Below are positions 52,203-62,100 of a DNA stretch of 64,000 nucleotides, piece by piece (position 1 is the first letter of the stretch; each line of letters starts with the position of its first letter). Position numbers and translations under genes: made by a program. Source of the stretch: Iodobacter sp025352645. GTDB taxonomy: Bacteria > Pseudomonadota > Gammaproteobacteria > Burkholderiales > Chitinibacteraceae. The stretch lies in assembly GCF_033446605.1 (NCBI RefSeq), contig NZ_JAWQUO010000022.1, positions 1 to 64,000 of the forward strand, written 5' to 3'. The notes beneath the pieces are model-generated. The model searched no databases. It had not been told where the DNA came from and was given only the letters and a program-made list of their open reading frames with translations.

Positions 52203-54572
52203 ATGGCCAATACCGTGCATATCCGTCAGGTTGCCGTTCTCGGCGCGGGCGTAATGGGAGCGCAAATTGCTGCCCATCTTGCCAATGCGGGAATTAAAAC
52301 CGTTTTATTTGATTTGCCTGCCAAAGAAGGTGATGCAAATGGCATTGCAACTAAAGCAATTGCCAATCTTAAAAAAATGAAACCGTCGCCATTAGCCTCA
52401 GCGATGCGCGCGGATCATATTGAGCCTGCTAATTACGGCTCTGATTTAGAAAAACTAAAAGATTGCGATTTAATTATCGAGGCCATTGCTGAACGCCTTG
52501 ATTGGAAACTCGATCTTTATGCCAAGATTGCACCTTTTGTAGCCCCTCACGCTATTCTGGCTTCCAATACATCGGGCTTGTCGATTAATTCCTTAGCAGG
52601 TGGTGTACCTGAGCAATTACGCAGCCGTTTCTGCGGGATTCACTTCTTTAACCCACCACGCTATATGTATCTGGTTGAGCTGATTGCGGACTCCCAGACT
52701 GATCCTGCAATGATGGATGCGCTGGAAAGCTTCCTTGCTACCCGCATGGGCAAGGGCGTAGTACGCGCTAAAGACACGCCTAACTTTGTTGCCAACCGCA
52801 TTGGTGTGTTCTCCATGCTGGCGACGATTTATCACGCCGAACGCCTCGGCATCCGTTTTGATGTGGTTGATGACCTGACTGGCCCGCGTCTTGGTCGTCC
52901 GAAATCAGCGACTTTCCGTACTGCCGACGTGGTTGGGCTGGATACCTTTGCTCATGTGGTTAAAACCATGACTGAGCAGTTGGCGTCAGATCCTTGGCAC
53001 AAATACTTCACAGTTCCGGCATGGATGCAAAAGCTGATTGAAAACGGCGCTTTGGGCCAAAAAACCAAGGCTGGCGTATTTAAGAAAGTGGGCCGTGATG
53101 TATTGATGCTTGACCCTGCTACAGGCGAATATATTGCCGGTGGACAAAAGGGTAGCGATGAAGTGAAAGCGCTGCTCAAAATCACTGATCCAGCTGCACG
53201 CTTTAAAGCATTACGCGAATCCGCTCATCCTGAAGCGCAATTCCTCTGGGCCTGCATGCGCGATGTATGGCATTACATCAGCTATCATCTTGATACTATT
53301 GCCGATAACGCTCGCGATGTGGATTTTGCGATTCGCTGGGGTTTCGGCTGGAATCAAGGCCCGTTTGAACAGTGGCAAGCTGCTGGCTGGCAAGAGATCG
53401 CTGCGGCAATTGCTGCGGATTCAGCCGCTGGCCAAGCCATGAGCGATGTGGCGTTGCCAGCTTGGGTATCGGCACGTGATGCGGTGCATACCGCAGAAGG
53501 CTCATACAGCGCGGCAGATAATGCCCTGAAACAACGCTCCAACTTGCCGGTTTATAAGCGTCAGCTTTACCCGCCAACCGTGGTGGGTGATGCAGCACCA
53601 GTGTATGGCGAAACTATTTTTGAAAATGACGGCGTTCGTCTCTGGGCGCAAGCTGGTGAAGATGTCGCGGTTTTAAGCTTTAAAACCAAGGCGCATTGCA
53701 TCGGCCCAGATGTATTGGCCGGTGTAAATCAAGCGGTAACGATCGCTGAAGAGCGTTACGCAGGTTTAGTGGTTTGGCACCCGGAAGCTCCGTTCTCGGT
53801 GGGTGCAGATTTGATGAGCATGGGCCCGGCCTTTATGACCGGCGACTTTGCTTCGATCGAAAACATGGTGGCCGAATTCCAAAAAGCCAGCATGCGCATC
53901 AAATATGCAGCAGTGCCGGTGGTTGGCGCAGCTCAGGGTTATGCCTTTGGCGGCGGTTGCGAATTTCTAATGCACTGCTCACGCGTTGTGGCCAGTCTTG
54001 AAACCTATATCGGCTTAGTTGAAGTCGGCGTGGGCCTCTTGCCGGCTGGTGGCGGTTGTAAAGAATTTGCACTACGCGCTTCGCAAGAAGCGAAGGGCGA
54101 TATCGTTGGCGCGCTAAAAGACTACTACTTGTCTGTGGCGATGGCGAAAGTGGGCACCAGTGCAGAAGAAGGCCAGCAAATTGGCTATCTGCGTAGCTCC
54201 GACATTATTGTGTTTAACCCGAATGAATTGCTCTACGTGGCTAAAGCGCAAGTACGCGCCATGAGCGAATCAGGCTACAAAGCACCGGTGAAGCCTAAAT
54301 CCTTCGCTGTTGCGGGCCGTGCAGGCGCAGCCACGATCAAGGGCCAGCTGATCAATATGCTAGAAGGCGGCTTTATCTCCAAGCATGATTACCTGATTGC
54401 CGGCCATATCGCCGAAATCATGACGGGAGGTGACGTGGATGCGGGCACGCTGGTGGATGAAGAGTGGATCTTGAAGCTGGAACGTGAGCGCTTTATGAAG
54501 CTGCTAAAAACCGGCAAAACGCAAGAACGCATCATGTACATGCTGGAAAACAACAAGCCGCTGCGTAACTAA
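52203..54572 (+). CDS. fadN: 3-hydroxyacyl-CoA dehydrogenase/enoyl-CoA hydratase (FadN type)
   Basis: Bifunctional beta-oxidation enzyme of 789 residues. Domain order is reversed from FadB: dehydrogenase first (Rossmann VLGAGVMGAQIAAHLANAG; NTSGLSINSLA; HFFNPPRYMYLVEL), hydratase after (about 500-700; AQGYAFGGGCEFLMHCSRVV, LVEVGVGLLPAGGG). This order and length match Bacillus FadN and its proteobacterial counterparts. It pairs with the thiolase 110 bp downstream. Catalytic His is in CGIHFFNPP. Confidence 0.9.
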   Translation: MANTVHIRQVAVLGAGVMGAQIAAHLANAGIKTVLFDLPAKEGDANGIATKAIANLKKMKPSPLASAMRADHIEPANYGSDLEKLKDCDLIIEAIAERLDWKLDLYAKIAPFVAPHAILASNTSGLSINSLAGGVPEQLRSRFCGIHFFNPPRYMYLVELIADSQTDPAMMDALESFLATRMGKGVVRAKDTPNFVANRIGVFSMLATIYHAERLGIRFDVVDDLTGPRLGRPKSATFRTADVVGLDTFAHVVKTMTEQLASDPWHKYFTVPAWMQKLIENGALGQKTKAGVFKKVGRDVLMLDPATGEYIAGGQKGSDEVKALLKITDPAARFKALRESAHPEAQFLWACMRDVWHYISYHLDTIADNARDVDFAIRWGFGWNQGPFEQWQAAGWQEIAAAIAADSAAGQAMSDVALPAWVSARDAVHTAEGSYSAADNALKQRSNLPVYKRQLYPPTVVGDAAPVYGETIFENDGVRLWAQAGEDVAVLSFKTKAHCIGPDVLAGVNQAVTIAEERYAGLVVWHPEAPFSVGADLMSMGPAFMTGDFASIENMVAEFQKASMRIKYAAVPVVGAAQGYAFGGGCEFLMHCSRVVASLETYIGLVEVGVGLLPAGGGCKEFALRASQEAKGDIVGALKDYYLSVAMAKVGTSAEEGQQIGYLRSSDIIVFNPNELLYVAKAQVRAMSESGYKAPVKPKSFAVAGRAGAATIKGQLINMLEGGFISKHDYLIAGHIAEIMTGGDVDAGTLVDEEWILKLERERFMKLLKTGKTQERIMYMLENNKPLRN

Positions 54573-54583
54573 GCAATTCATCG

Positions 54584-54655
54584 GAGTAGGGTGGGCAAGG
54601 TTTTTTGCCCACGCGTGCCCAGCGTGGGCTCGATAAGGCGGAGCCCACCCTACTC
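54584..54655. repeat. Composite palindrome between fadN and fadA
   Basis: Outer 13-bp arms GAGTAGGGTGGGC / GCCCACCCTACTC are exact, with inner hairpins (GGGCAAGG...TTGCCC and GCCCAGCGTGGGC). It may fold as a multi-branched structure in mRNA. It is related in style, not sequence, to the REP copies elsewhere. Confidence 0.75.
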
Positions 54656-54682
54656 AGAATACCCCCTATTTAGGAGCTCAAA

Positions 54683-55888
54683 ATGAGCAGACAGATTCAA
54701 GAAGCTTATATCGTTGCTGCCACGCGCAGCCCGGTTGGTAAAGCACCGCGCGGTATGTTGCGCAATGTACGCCCGGATGATTTGCTAGCCCATGTATTAA
54801 GAAGCGCGCTGGCGCAAGTGCCTCAGCTTGATCCTAAGCTGATCGAAGACGTGATCGTAGGCTGCGCCATGCCAGAAGCCGAGCAGGGGATGAATATTGC
54901 TCGTATGGCTGTGCTACTGGCCGGTTTGCCGGATACGGTGGGTGGTGTCACCATCAATCGTTTCTGCTCATCAGGCGTGAATGCGATTGCCATGGCTGCG
55001 GATAAAATCCGTTTGGGCGAAGCCGATGTGATGATTGCGGCGGGTACGGAAAGCATGTCGCAAGTGCCGATGATGGGAAATAAAATCTCCCTGAATCCTG
55101 AGATTTTCACTAAAAACGAAAATCTGGGTATTGCTTTCGGCATGGGCTTGACGGCAGAAAAGGTAGCCGAGCAGTGGAATGTTTCCCGTGAAGATCAAGA
55201 CGCATTTGCGGTGGAATCTAACCGCCGCGCCCTGCACGCGATTGCTACCGGCGAATTCAAAGACGAAATCAGCCCGCTAGAAGTCTTCGCGCGCACGCCA
55301 AATTTGGCGACTGGTGAAGTTGAAGTCACTAGCAAGATTTGCGATACCGACGAAGGCCCACGCGCTGGTACCACTATGGAAGGCTTGGCTAAGCTTAAAA
55401 CCGTATTCGCGGCTAAAGGCTCGGTCACTGCGGGTAATAGCTCGCAAATGTCGGACGGTGCTGGTGCGGTGATCTTGGTTTCTGAGCGCATTCTTAAGCA
55501 ATTTAACTTAGTGCCATTAGCGCGCTACGTGACGTTTGCGGTAAAAGGCGTGCCCGCCCATATTATGGGGATTGGCCCGAAAGAAGCGATTCCTGCCGCG
55601 CTGAAGCTAGCTGGCCTGACGCTGGATGACTTGGGCTGGATTGAGCTGAACGAAGCGTTTGCGGCGCAAGCACTGGCTGTGGCGCGAGATTTGAATCTGG
55701 ATATGAGCAAAGTAAACCCACTGGGTGGCGCGATTGCTTTAGGCCATCCGCTGGGTGCAACCGGTGCGATTCGTGCTGCAACCATCGTGCACGGTATGCG
55801 CCGTCACGGTATGGCTGGTAAGTACGGCATGATCTCGATGTGTATTGGTACCGGTATGGGCGCTGCTGGGATTATTCAGTCGCTGTAA
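54683..55888 (+). CDS. fadA: Acetyl-CoA acyltransferase (3-ketoacyl-CoA thiolase)
   Basis: Last step of beta-oxidation, cleaving 3-ketoacyl-CoA. 401 residues. Active-site Cys in NRFCSSGVNAIAMA, His in GGAIALGHPLGATGA and the second Cys in MCIGTGMGAAG. The WIELNEAFAAQALAV motif is typical. Together with the FadN-type protein it makes the beta-oxidation complex. Confidence 0.93.
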   Translation: MSRQIQEAYIVAATRSPVGKAPRGMLRNVRPDDLLAHVLRSALAQVPQLDPKLIEDVIVGCAMPEAEQGMNIARMAVLLAGLPDTVGGVTINRFCSSGVNAIAMAADKIRLGEADVMIAAGTESMSQVPMMGNKISLNPEIFTKNENLGIAFGMGLTAEKVAEQWNVSREDQDAFAVESNRRALHAIATGEFKDEISPLEVFARTPNLATGEVEVTSKICDTDEGPRAGTTMEGLAKLKTVFAAKGSVTAGNSSQMSDGAGAVILVSERILKQFNLVPLARYVTFAVKGVPAHIMGIGPKEAIPAALKLAGLTLDDLGWIELNEAFAAQALAVARDLNLDMSKVNPLGGAIALGHPLGATGAIRAATIVHGMRRHGMAGKYGMISMCIGTGMGAAGIIQSL

Positions 55889-55909
55889 GCCAATAAATCA
55901 TCTCTCCTT

Positions 55910-55941
55910 AAACCCACGGCGTAAAATCTGTGGGTTTTTTT
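55910..55941 (+). terminator. Terminator after fadA
   Basis: AAACCCAC / GTGGGTTT stem and a long T run; it closes the fad cluster. Confidence 0.88.
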
Positions 55942-55959
55942 GCAAGGAAGTAAAAGAAA

Positions 55960-56523
55960 ATGAAAAAGCTCTTAATGACCGCTTCATTTGTACTTGCTAC
56001 TCAAAGCAGTATGGCTTTGGAAGTGGCAGGGATTAATCTGGCCGATCATGCCGAATTAGCCAGCCAGTCTTTGGCGCTAAACGGTGCAGGCGTACGTAAA
56101 AAAGTGTTCTTTGATGTGTATTTAGCCGCGCTGTATGTGCCGAGCAAAACGCAAGATGCCTCCGCCGTCGTCAATGCCGCATCACCACGCCGTATGGAGC
56201 TGCGTATGCTGCGTGAAGTTTCTGCCGCCACCATGCACGAGGGTTTTGTGGATGGCTTGAAAGCTAACCAAAGCGAGGCTGTTTTAGCCACACTAGCACC
56301 AAAAATTGCCGAGCTGGAGCAGGTATTTAAACAGGTTAAAACCGCCGCCAAGGGCGATGTGATTCAGCTTGATTTTATGCCTGGCCAAGGAACGCGGGTT
56401 ACTGTGCGTGGCAAGACCTATGCAATGATTACAGGGGATGACTTTGCTGCGGCGATGTTATCGATCTGGCTGGGGCGTGCGCCAGTGAATGATGGTTTGA
56501 AAGCGGCTCTACTCGGTAAGTAA
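55960..56523 (+). CDS. Periplasmic chalcone isomerase-like domain protein
   Basis: 187 residues with a signal peptide (MKKLLMTASFVLATQSSMA). The mature part has the bacterial chalcone-isomerase-like pattern GAGVRKKVFFDVYLAALYVPS, RMELRMLREVSAATMHEGFVDGL and a C-terminal MLSIWLGRAPVNDGLKAALLG. Bacterial members are not flavonoid enzymes; they may bind fatty acids or lipids, and the position after a beta-oxidation cluster fits but does not prove that. The ATG follows AAGGAAG. Confidence 0.82.
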   Translation: MKKLLMTASFVLATQSSMALEVAGINLADHAELASQSLALNGAGVRKKVFFDVYLAALYVPSKTQDASAVVNAASPRRMELRMLREVSAATMHEGFVDGLKANQSEAVLATLAPKIAELEQVFKQVKTAAKGDVIQLDFMPGQGTRVTVRGKTYAMITGDDFAAAMLSIWLGRAPVNDGLKAALLGK

Positions 56524-56542
56524 GCAGTCTTTTAAAGTTTTT

Positions 56543-56622
56543 AGGACAAGTCATAAGCAGTGCGTAGATGGGCCTTGGTTGTTTAGAGTGCCTTATGCAT
56601 GGTTTATGGCTTGTCCTTTTTT
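56543..56622 (+). terminator. Long-stem terminator or hairpin RNA after the chalcone isomerase-like gene
   Basis: AGGACAAGTCATAA pairs with TTATGGCTTGTCCT (one G-T) around a 47-base loop that itself can fold; five T follow. It could be a terminator with an extended apical region or a small structured RNA. Confidence 0.65.
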
Positions 56623-56768
56623 GCGCTTGGCGTTTGGTACAAGAGCCTCTGGATTGCCGATAAAAACACATGGGGATGACGTACTTTTAGAGGAAAAAGA
56701 TTAGAGTTTAAGCCTGTTGAGCGAAGCCGTTAACCAAGGCATTTTTTGTATTTAAGAAGCGAATATAT

Positions 56769-56938
56769 GTAGTAATACTACCATTTTGTGTTTTTTATTT
56801 TATTAATAATTACCGTTCAATTTATTGATTTTATTGTGTTTTATGTTTAAATATGTAGTTTAAAATATATTTTTTTGACGTTTAATAGGTAGTTTTACTA
56901 CAAAAATACTTGCGTGCGATCTGTAGTTTTGTTAAAGT
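56769..56938 (+). promoter_or_regulatory. Promoter with GTAGT operator array of a small transcription unit
   Basis: The sigma-70-like promoter is TTGCGT (56910-56915), 17-bp spacer, TAAAGT (56933-56938). Two exact inverted repeats, GTAGT-AAT-ACTAC (56769-56781) and GTAGT-TTT-ACTAC (56889-56901), lie upstream, with half sites GTAGT at 56855 and at 56923, the latter between -35 and -10. The last three sites are spaced exactly 34 bp. The surrounding DNA is very AT-rich. The regulator is unknown. Confidence 0.55.
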
Positions 56939-56994
56939 AGCTCCATTGCTTGATTGGGAACAGATGTCTGGCCCAAGTCACTAAGGAGCTCGTT

Positions 56995-57075
56995 ATGCGT
57001 ACCTTGCAAATTATTTTTAAGAACATCGAAGCCGCTCAAAACTTGTTGATGAAGTCGCAAGGTTTGATTCGTTGA
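56995..57075 (+). CDS. Putative 26-residue small protein
   Basis: ATG 56995 with a consensus AAGGAG (56983-56988) six bases upstream. The product begins MRTLQIIFKNIEAAQNLL and ends GLIR: no signal peptide, four basic and one acidic residue, and a spacing of hydrophobic residues that could form an amphipathic helix. It has its own promoter and a strong terminator 87 bp after the stop, so the transcript would be about 260 bases. I do not recognise a family. It could be a small regulatory or membrane-surface peptide, a type I toxin, or a leader ORF on a regulatory RNA. Confidence 0.5.
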   Translation: MRTLQIIFKNIEAAQNLLMKSQGLIR

Positions 57076-57161
57076 TCTACTGGTTTAGTAGTATGTAGTT
57101 GTTGTGGTAGTAAGTTGTTGTGTGTGTAGTGTGTTTTGACTCTTCATCTAGTCTTCTTTTT

Positions 57162-57208
57162 GCCCAGTTCTGTTCTGCGTTTTTGCGCAGCAGACTGGGC
57201 TATTTTTT
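57162..57208 (+). terminator. Strong terminator of the small transcription unit
   Basis: Nested stem GCCCAG / CTGGGC with inner TCTG/CAGA and CTGCG/CGCAG pairs, followed by seven T. Confidence 0.88.
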
Positions 57209-57345
57209 TGCCTACGATTTGGGCTTTTTTTACTTGTAAGAATAGCCCTAGGTATTTTTTTGCTTGATCTTATGCATGAAACAAATGCCACCATCGCTTG
57301 CCATGCGGTAAAGTAGTGGCCTTGATCTTATTGAATATTGTGCTT

Positions 57346-59118
57346 ATGTTTGCTCGTTCACTGTGTGCTTTAACTCTTGTTTTTCCCGCTGTGGTGTATG
57401 CCGACGTGGAAGCGCCTGCAGAAGCAGAGCAAAACGTCCAATTTCCCTACGTCTTAAAAATCACCGCCACTGATAATTTTCATGAGCTGCTGGAAAAAAA
57501 CTTAGATTTAGCACGTTGGCAGCGTGAAAGGCGCGTCACGCGGGAGCAGCTTGCGCGGCTTTTGGATTCGGTTACGGAATCGGTGTCGGGTTTGCTCGCC
57601 ACAGAAGGGTATTTTTCGCCGGTGGTGAATGCCAAGTTAGATGAATCTGTGCAGCCTGCCGTGGTGAGCTTAGATGTTAAAGCGGGTGAGCCCAGCCGCG
57701 TGCGTGATATTGATGTGAATTATATGGGCGCTATTGATGAGGACGAGGTGCGGGTACAGCGGCTATTTGAGCGGCGTGAGCAAACGTGGTCTTTACCAGT
57801 GGGCAGTATATTCAAGCAAAGTGCTTGGAATGATAGCAAGCGCCGTGCATTAAGCTCATTAATTAATCGCCGTTATCCCGCCGCTAAAATGATCCGCTCT
57901 GAAGCCAGTGTAGATCCGCAGGCTTTAACGGTGGATTTAAGTATTGATTTAGATAGTGGCCCTGCTTATACCTATGGGCCTTTGGAAGTGAGTGGATTAT
58001 CCCGCTTCCCAGAAAAACTGATTCGCAATAATGTTGAATTTCATGAAGGCGAAGAGTATCGCCGTAAAGATTTAGTGGATCTGCAAACCGATTTACAAAA
58101 CCTTCCACATTTTTCCTTGGTTTTGGTGGATGTAGATTTACCTGAAAATCCACCCTTTATTGCGCCGGTAAAAGTCACGGTGCAAGAAGCCCCATTAAGC
58201 AAAATTAGCACGGGTTTGGGTTATAGCACCAATACCGGTGTACGCGGCTCATTTAGCTATCGCTACTTAAATTTAATGGATAGGGCATGGGTTTTTGACA
58301 GTAGTTTGCGCTTAGAACAAAAAGAGCAGGCTCTAAGTGCTGGGATTACCTTCCCTCGTTTTGCCTCGGGTTATGAGCATAGGGTTTATGCCAGCTATAC
58401 CCGTGAAGATATTCAAAGTTTAGCCATTGATAAATGGAAAACAGGGGTTTCTAGAAGCAGTACCTCAGAAAATATCGACCGTTTAATTAGGTTGGAATAC
58501 CAAATCGAGCGCAGTGAACTTAATGATGGCACGGTGTTTGATCCACAGTCTTTAACCGCTAAATATCAATGGGTTAGACGCAATGTTGATCGCCTCAGAA
58601 ACCCACGTTCAGGTAATGTGATTACCTTGGAGGGGGGCGGAGCAATTAAAGGGGTTTTATCTGATGAAACCTTTGCTCAGCTTTATGGGCGGGGCGTGCA
58701 ATATTTTCCGATTGGTAAAAAAAGCGTGTTTGTTGGCCGCTTAGAGCTAGGGCAAACATTTACTAAAGACGTGACTAATGTGCCCACAGATTGGTTGTTT
58801 CGTACCGGTGGTTCGTCGTCGGTGCGGGGTTACGATTATCAAAGTTTAGGTATTTCTTTGGGCGGCTCCACGGTGCCTGGACGGGTGTTGGCCGTGAGTT
58901 CTTTAGAGTATCAGCAGCCTGTTTACAAAGATTGGTTAGGAGCGGTGTTTGTGGATCATGGTGGGGTGGCGGATCAGTGGAAAGATTGGGAAGGCTCAAC
59001 AGGTGTGGGCGTGGGCGCGCGCTGGGTGAGCCCAGTTGGCATGATTGGGATAGATGTGGCGCGTGGTATTGAGGCCAAGCAATTTAGAGTTCATTTTACG
59101 ATGGGGGTCACTTTCTAA
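57346..59118 (+). CDS. tamA: Translocation and assembly module outer-membrane protein TamA
   Basis: A BamA/Omp85-family protein that works with TamB in inserting outer-membrane proteins and in lipid transport. About 590 residues. Signal peptide MFARSLCALTLVFPAVVYA, three POTRA domains (to about 290), then the 16-strand barrel (ISTGLGYSTNTGVRGSFSYRY to VHFTMGVTF, ending in Phe). The barrel lid motif appears as FRTGGSSSVRGYDYQSLG. ATG 57346 gives a clean signal peptide; GTG 57316 or TTG 57298 would lengthen it and no start has a good Shine-Dalgarno sequence. tamB begins at the next base after its stop. Confidence 0.9.
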   Translation: MFARSLCALTLVFPAVVYADVEAPAEAEQNVQFPYVLKITATDNFHELLEKNLDLARWQRERRVTREQLARLLDSVTESVSGLLATEGYFSPVVNAKLDESVQPAVVSLDVKAGEPSRVRDIDVNYMGAIDEDEVRVQRLFERREQTWSLPVGSIFKQSAWNDSKRRALSSLINRRYPAAKMIRSEASVDPQALTVDLSIDLDSGPAYTYGPLEVSGLSRFPEKLIRNNVEFHEGEEYRRKDLVDLQTDLQNLPHFSLVLVDVDLPENPPFIAPVKVTVQEAPLSKISTGLGYSTNTGVRGSFSYRYLNLMDRAWVFDSSLRLEQKEQALSAGITFPRFASGYEHRVYASYTREDIQSLAIDKWKTGVSRSSTSENIDRLIRLEYQIERSELNDGTVFDPQSLTAKYQWVRRNVDRLRNPRSGNVITLEGGGAIKGVLSDETFAQLYGRGVQYFPIGKKSVFVGRLELGQTFTKDVTNVPTDWLFRTGGSSSVRGYDYQSLGISLGGSTVPGRVLAVSSLEYQQPVYKDWLGAVFVDHGGVADQWKDWEGSTGVGVGARWVSPVGMIGIDVARGIEAKQFRVHFTMGVTF

Positions 59119-62100
59119 ATGGAGCCCAATAGCCTTGAGCCGACTGTTGCAGCTGTAATACCAAAACCTAGATACTCATTGTTACGCCGATTGATAGGCC
59201 TGCTGTTATTTGTACTCATTGTGCCGGTGTTTGTCTTAACGAGCACTTTGGCTTTTTTTGACTCACAAATAGGGCGTGATTGGCTGGTTAAGCAAGTGAA
59301 CCACAGTAGTGTGGCTAAATTGCACGCCATTGATGGCTCTTTGTGGTCTAGTTTTGCCCTGCGTGGTTTGGTGGTTGATACCCCTGCTATGAAGCTGGCG
59401 ATTGATAAGGTAAGCCTAGCATGGAGCCCATATAGCTTATTGGCACGGGATTTATCGTTAGATGATTTAACCATTGGGCATTTAGAGCTGGATATCAAAC
59501 CTAGCCCGCCGGATAAACTGCCCTCGCCACCGCCAGAGAGTATTACTCTGCCGATCGGCGTGCATATTGATCGGGCCAGTATTAAACGTTTAAGTATCAA
59601 GGGTTCGCCTGATATCGAATCAATCCGTTTAAAACTCGCAAGTAATGGCAGCTTTCATCAGTTGTTCTTGGATCAGCTACGGCTAAAACTGCCACAAGCT
59701 GATGTCACTCTAAAAGGTGATTTAGCCTTAGCAGGGGCACAGCCTTTTACGACATCAGGGCAATTAACGCTGCAGGGTAAGGTTGAAAATAAACCTTTGA
59801 ATTCGCAAGTAAAACTGAGCGGTGAGCTGCGTAAATTGCAATTGCAGGGTGATATTAAAAGTGAGCAACTTAAAGCACTGATTAATGCGCGTTTAGATGT
59901 GTTTGCCCCTTACACCTATCAACTATTGAGCGAGGGCAAAATTGAGTTGCAGCAGCTTAACCCTGCGGCGCTCATGCCTAGCTTGCCTAAGGCACTGTTG
60001 GATGTGACCTTGACGATGATTCCGCTGGGCGATCAGGCGGGCAGTGGCGTGCTGGAAGTCAAAAACGCCATGCCTTTGACGATCGATCAAGGTGGGCTTC
60101 CTTTTACTCAAATCAGCAGCAAGCTGAGCTATTTAAAAGAAACGCTTACGATTCAATCTGCAGTGCTTAGCCTGCTTGGGCAAGGGCAGATTAAGGGTGC
60201 TGGGCAGGTGAGCCAAGGGCAAATGAAGCTGCAGTTTGAGCTGGCGAAGATAGATCCAGCCAAGCTATGGTCGCACCAGCCACCTGCGTCTCTAGGCGGA
60301 ACAATTCAGCTACACGGGCCTTGGTTGGCTCCTGATGTGCTGGCTAAATTGGAAGATCAGCAGCGCAAAGTGGCATTTGATCTGGATATGGGCTGGCTAA
60401 ATCCTAAGCACGAGCGCCGTATTACGCTGCGTAGCGCTAAATTATCCCGTGCTAATAGCAGCGTGTCTTTGCAGGGCGAGTTTGGTTTATTAGATAGCAA
60501 GGGCGTAGCCAGAAACGATTTTAAACTTAATGGTGAATTTACTGGAATTAATCCGGCCGAATTTGTAAATAGTCCTAAAGGCGTGATCACCGGGCAATTT
60601 AAACTAGCGGGGGCTTTGCTGCCGGTAATGCGGGCGGATGTGGATTACAACTTGCAAAATAGCCGTTTTAACGGTGAGGCACTGAGTGGTAAAGGGCAGT
60701 TAAGGCTAGAAGAAACCCGCGTATCCAATGCCGATTTATGGCTAGCACTGGGCACAAATCGAGTGGATGTCGATGGGGCTTTGGGGAGTGCTAATGACAC
60801 TTTAAAACTTAAACTTAATTTACCGCAACTCCAGCTGCTAGGCCCTGGCTTTGCAGGTAAGGCCAGTGGCGACGCGCAGTTAAAAGGCGAGCTGCTTAAT
60901 CCGCAGATTGCCGCGCAGTTGTCGCTTAATAGCTTACAAACGCCGTTTGGGGTATCGGTGAATCAAGCTCAGATTGATGCTCAATTGCAATCTGATCTAA
61001 AAGGCCCATTTCAGCTTCGTGCCGAAGTCAGTGATGCCAAAGCTGCGGGCGTGTTGCTGCAAAAGCTCAGTTTTAAGGTAGATGGTAGCCGCGCTAAGCA
61101 CCATGCCAGCTTGCTGGTACAGGGCAAAAAAGAGGAGCCGCCGATTGATCTCTCCGCCACTTTAGATGGGGGCTTAAACGAGCAATGGGCATGGCGTGGC
61201 GTGCTGCAGGCTTTGCAAGTTAAGCAACCGCTGGCTTTAAATTTAGCCAGCCCTGTTGCCTTAGAAGCGGGCGCAGGTTTACTACGCCTTGGTGATACAC
61301 GCTTGCTGATGGGTGACACCCGCTTGCACCTGAAGCACTTCTCTTGGAACGATGGCGCTTTGGATACGGCAGGTGATCTTGAGCAGCTTTCTGTGGGGCA
61401 ATGGCTACCACTGCTTGGGCGAAAAGACCTGATCGGCAATTTGATGTTGGGTGGCCGCTGGAATTTGCAATCCAAGGGGGGCCTTAATGGCATGCTGGAA
61501 ATTCATCGGCAATCGGGCGATCTAAAATACGTAAACGCGAGCGCCGCGCCACAAAAATTTGATTTGCAAGATTTAAAACTACAAATCAATGCCAAGCAAT
61601 CCATGATAAATCTGGAAGGCAATCTTAGCTCTGGCCGCTTTGGGCAGATGCAGGCCAGTGGCAAAGCTTTAGTGGATGCTGTGAATTGGCGCTTGGCCGA
61701 ACACGCCCCCGTGGATATTTCTGTGAAAGGTGATTTGCCTAAGCTCGCCATGCTTGGCCCTTTACTTGGGCCTGACTTAAGCTTAGGCGGTAAGGGCAAC
61801 TTTGAAGTACGTCACTCCGGCTTGCTAGCAGATCAGCAGTGGGTGGGTTTTGTGAATGGTGATAATTTATCGATTCGTGATGGGGCAACGGGTCTTGCCT
61901 TACAGGATGGTAAAGTGAGAATCGCTCTAGATAAGCGGCAGGTTGTTTTGCAACAATTTCAATTTAAAGGGGGGCAGGGCAGCTTAGAGGCAAAAGGTAG
62001 TTTCGATCTGGCCGGCCCTAGTCCAAGCGCCACGGCGCAAGTGATTGCCAATAAACTCACCTTGATTAGCAAGGCCGATATGCTAGTGGTGATGTCGGGC

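Noticed and set aside
58791..59072. 93-codon plus-strand frame inside tamA
   Set aside because: It is a shifted-frame reading of the TamA barrel and is Gly/Arg/Trp-rich without any domain.
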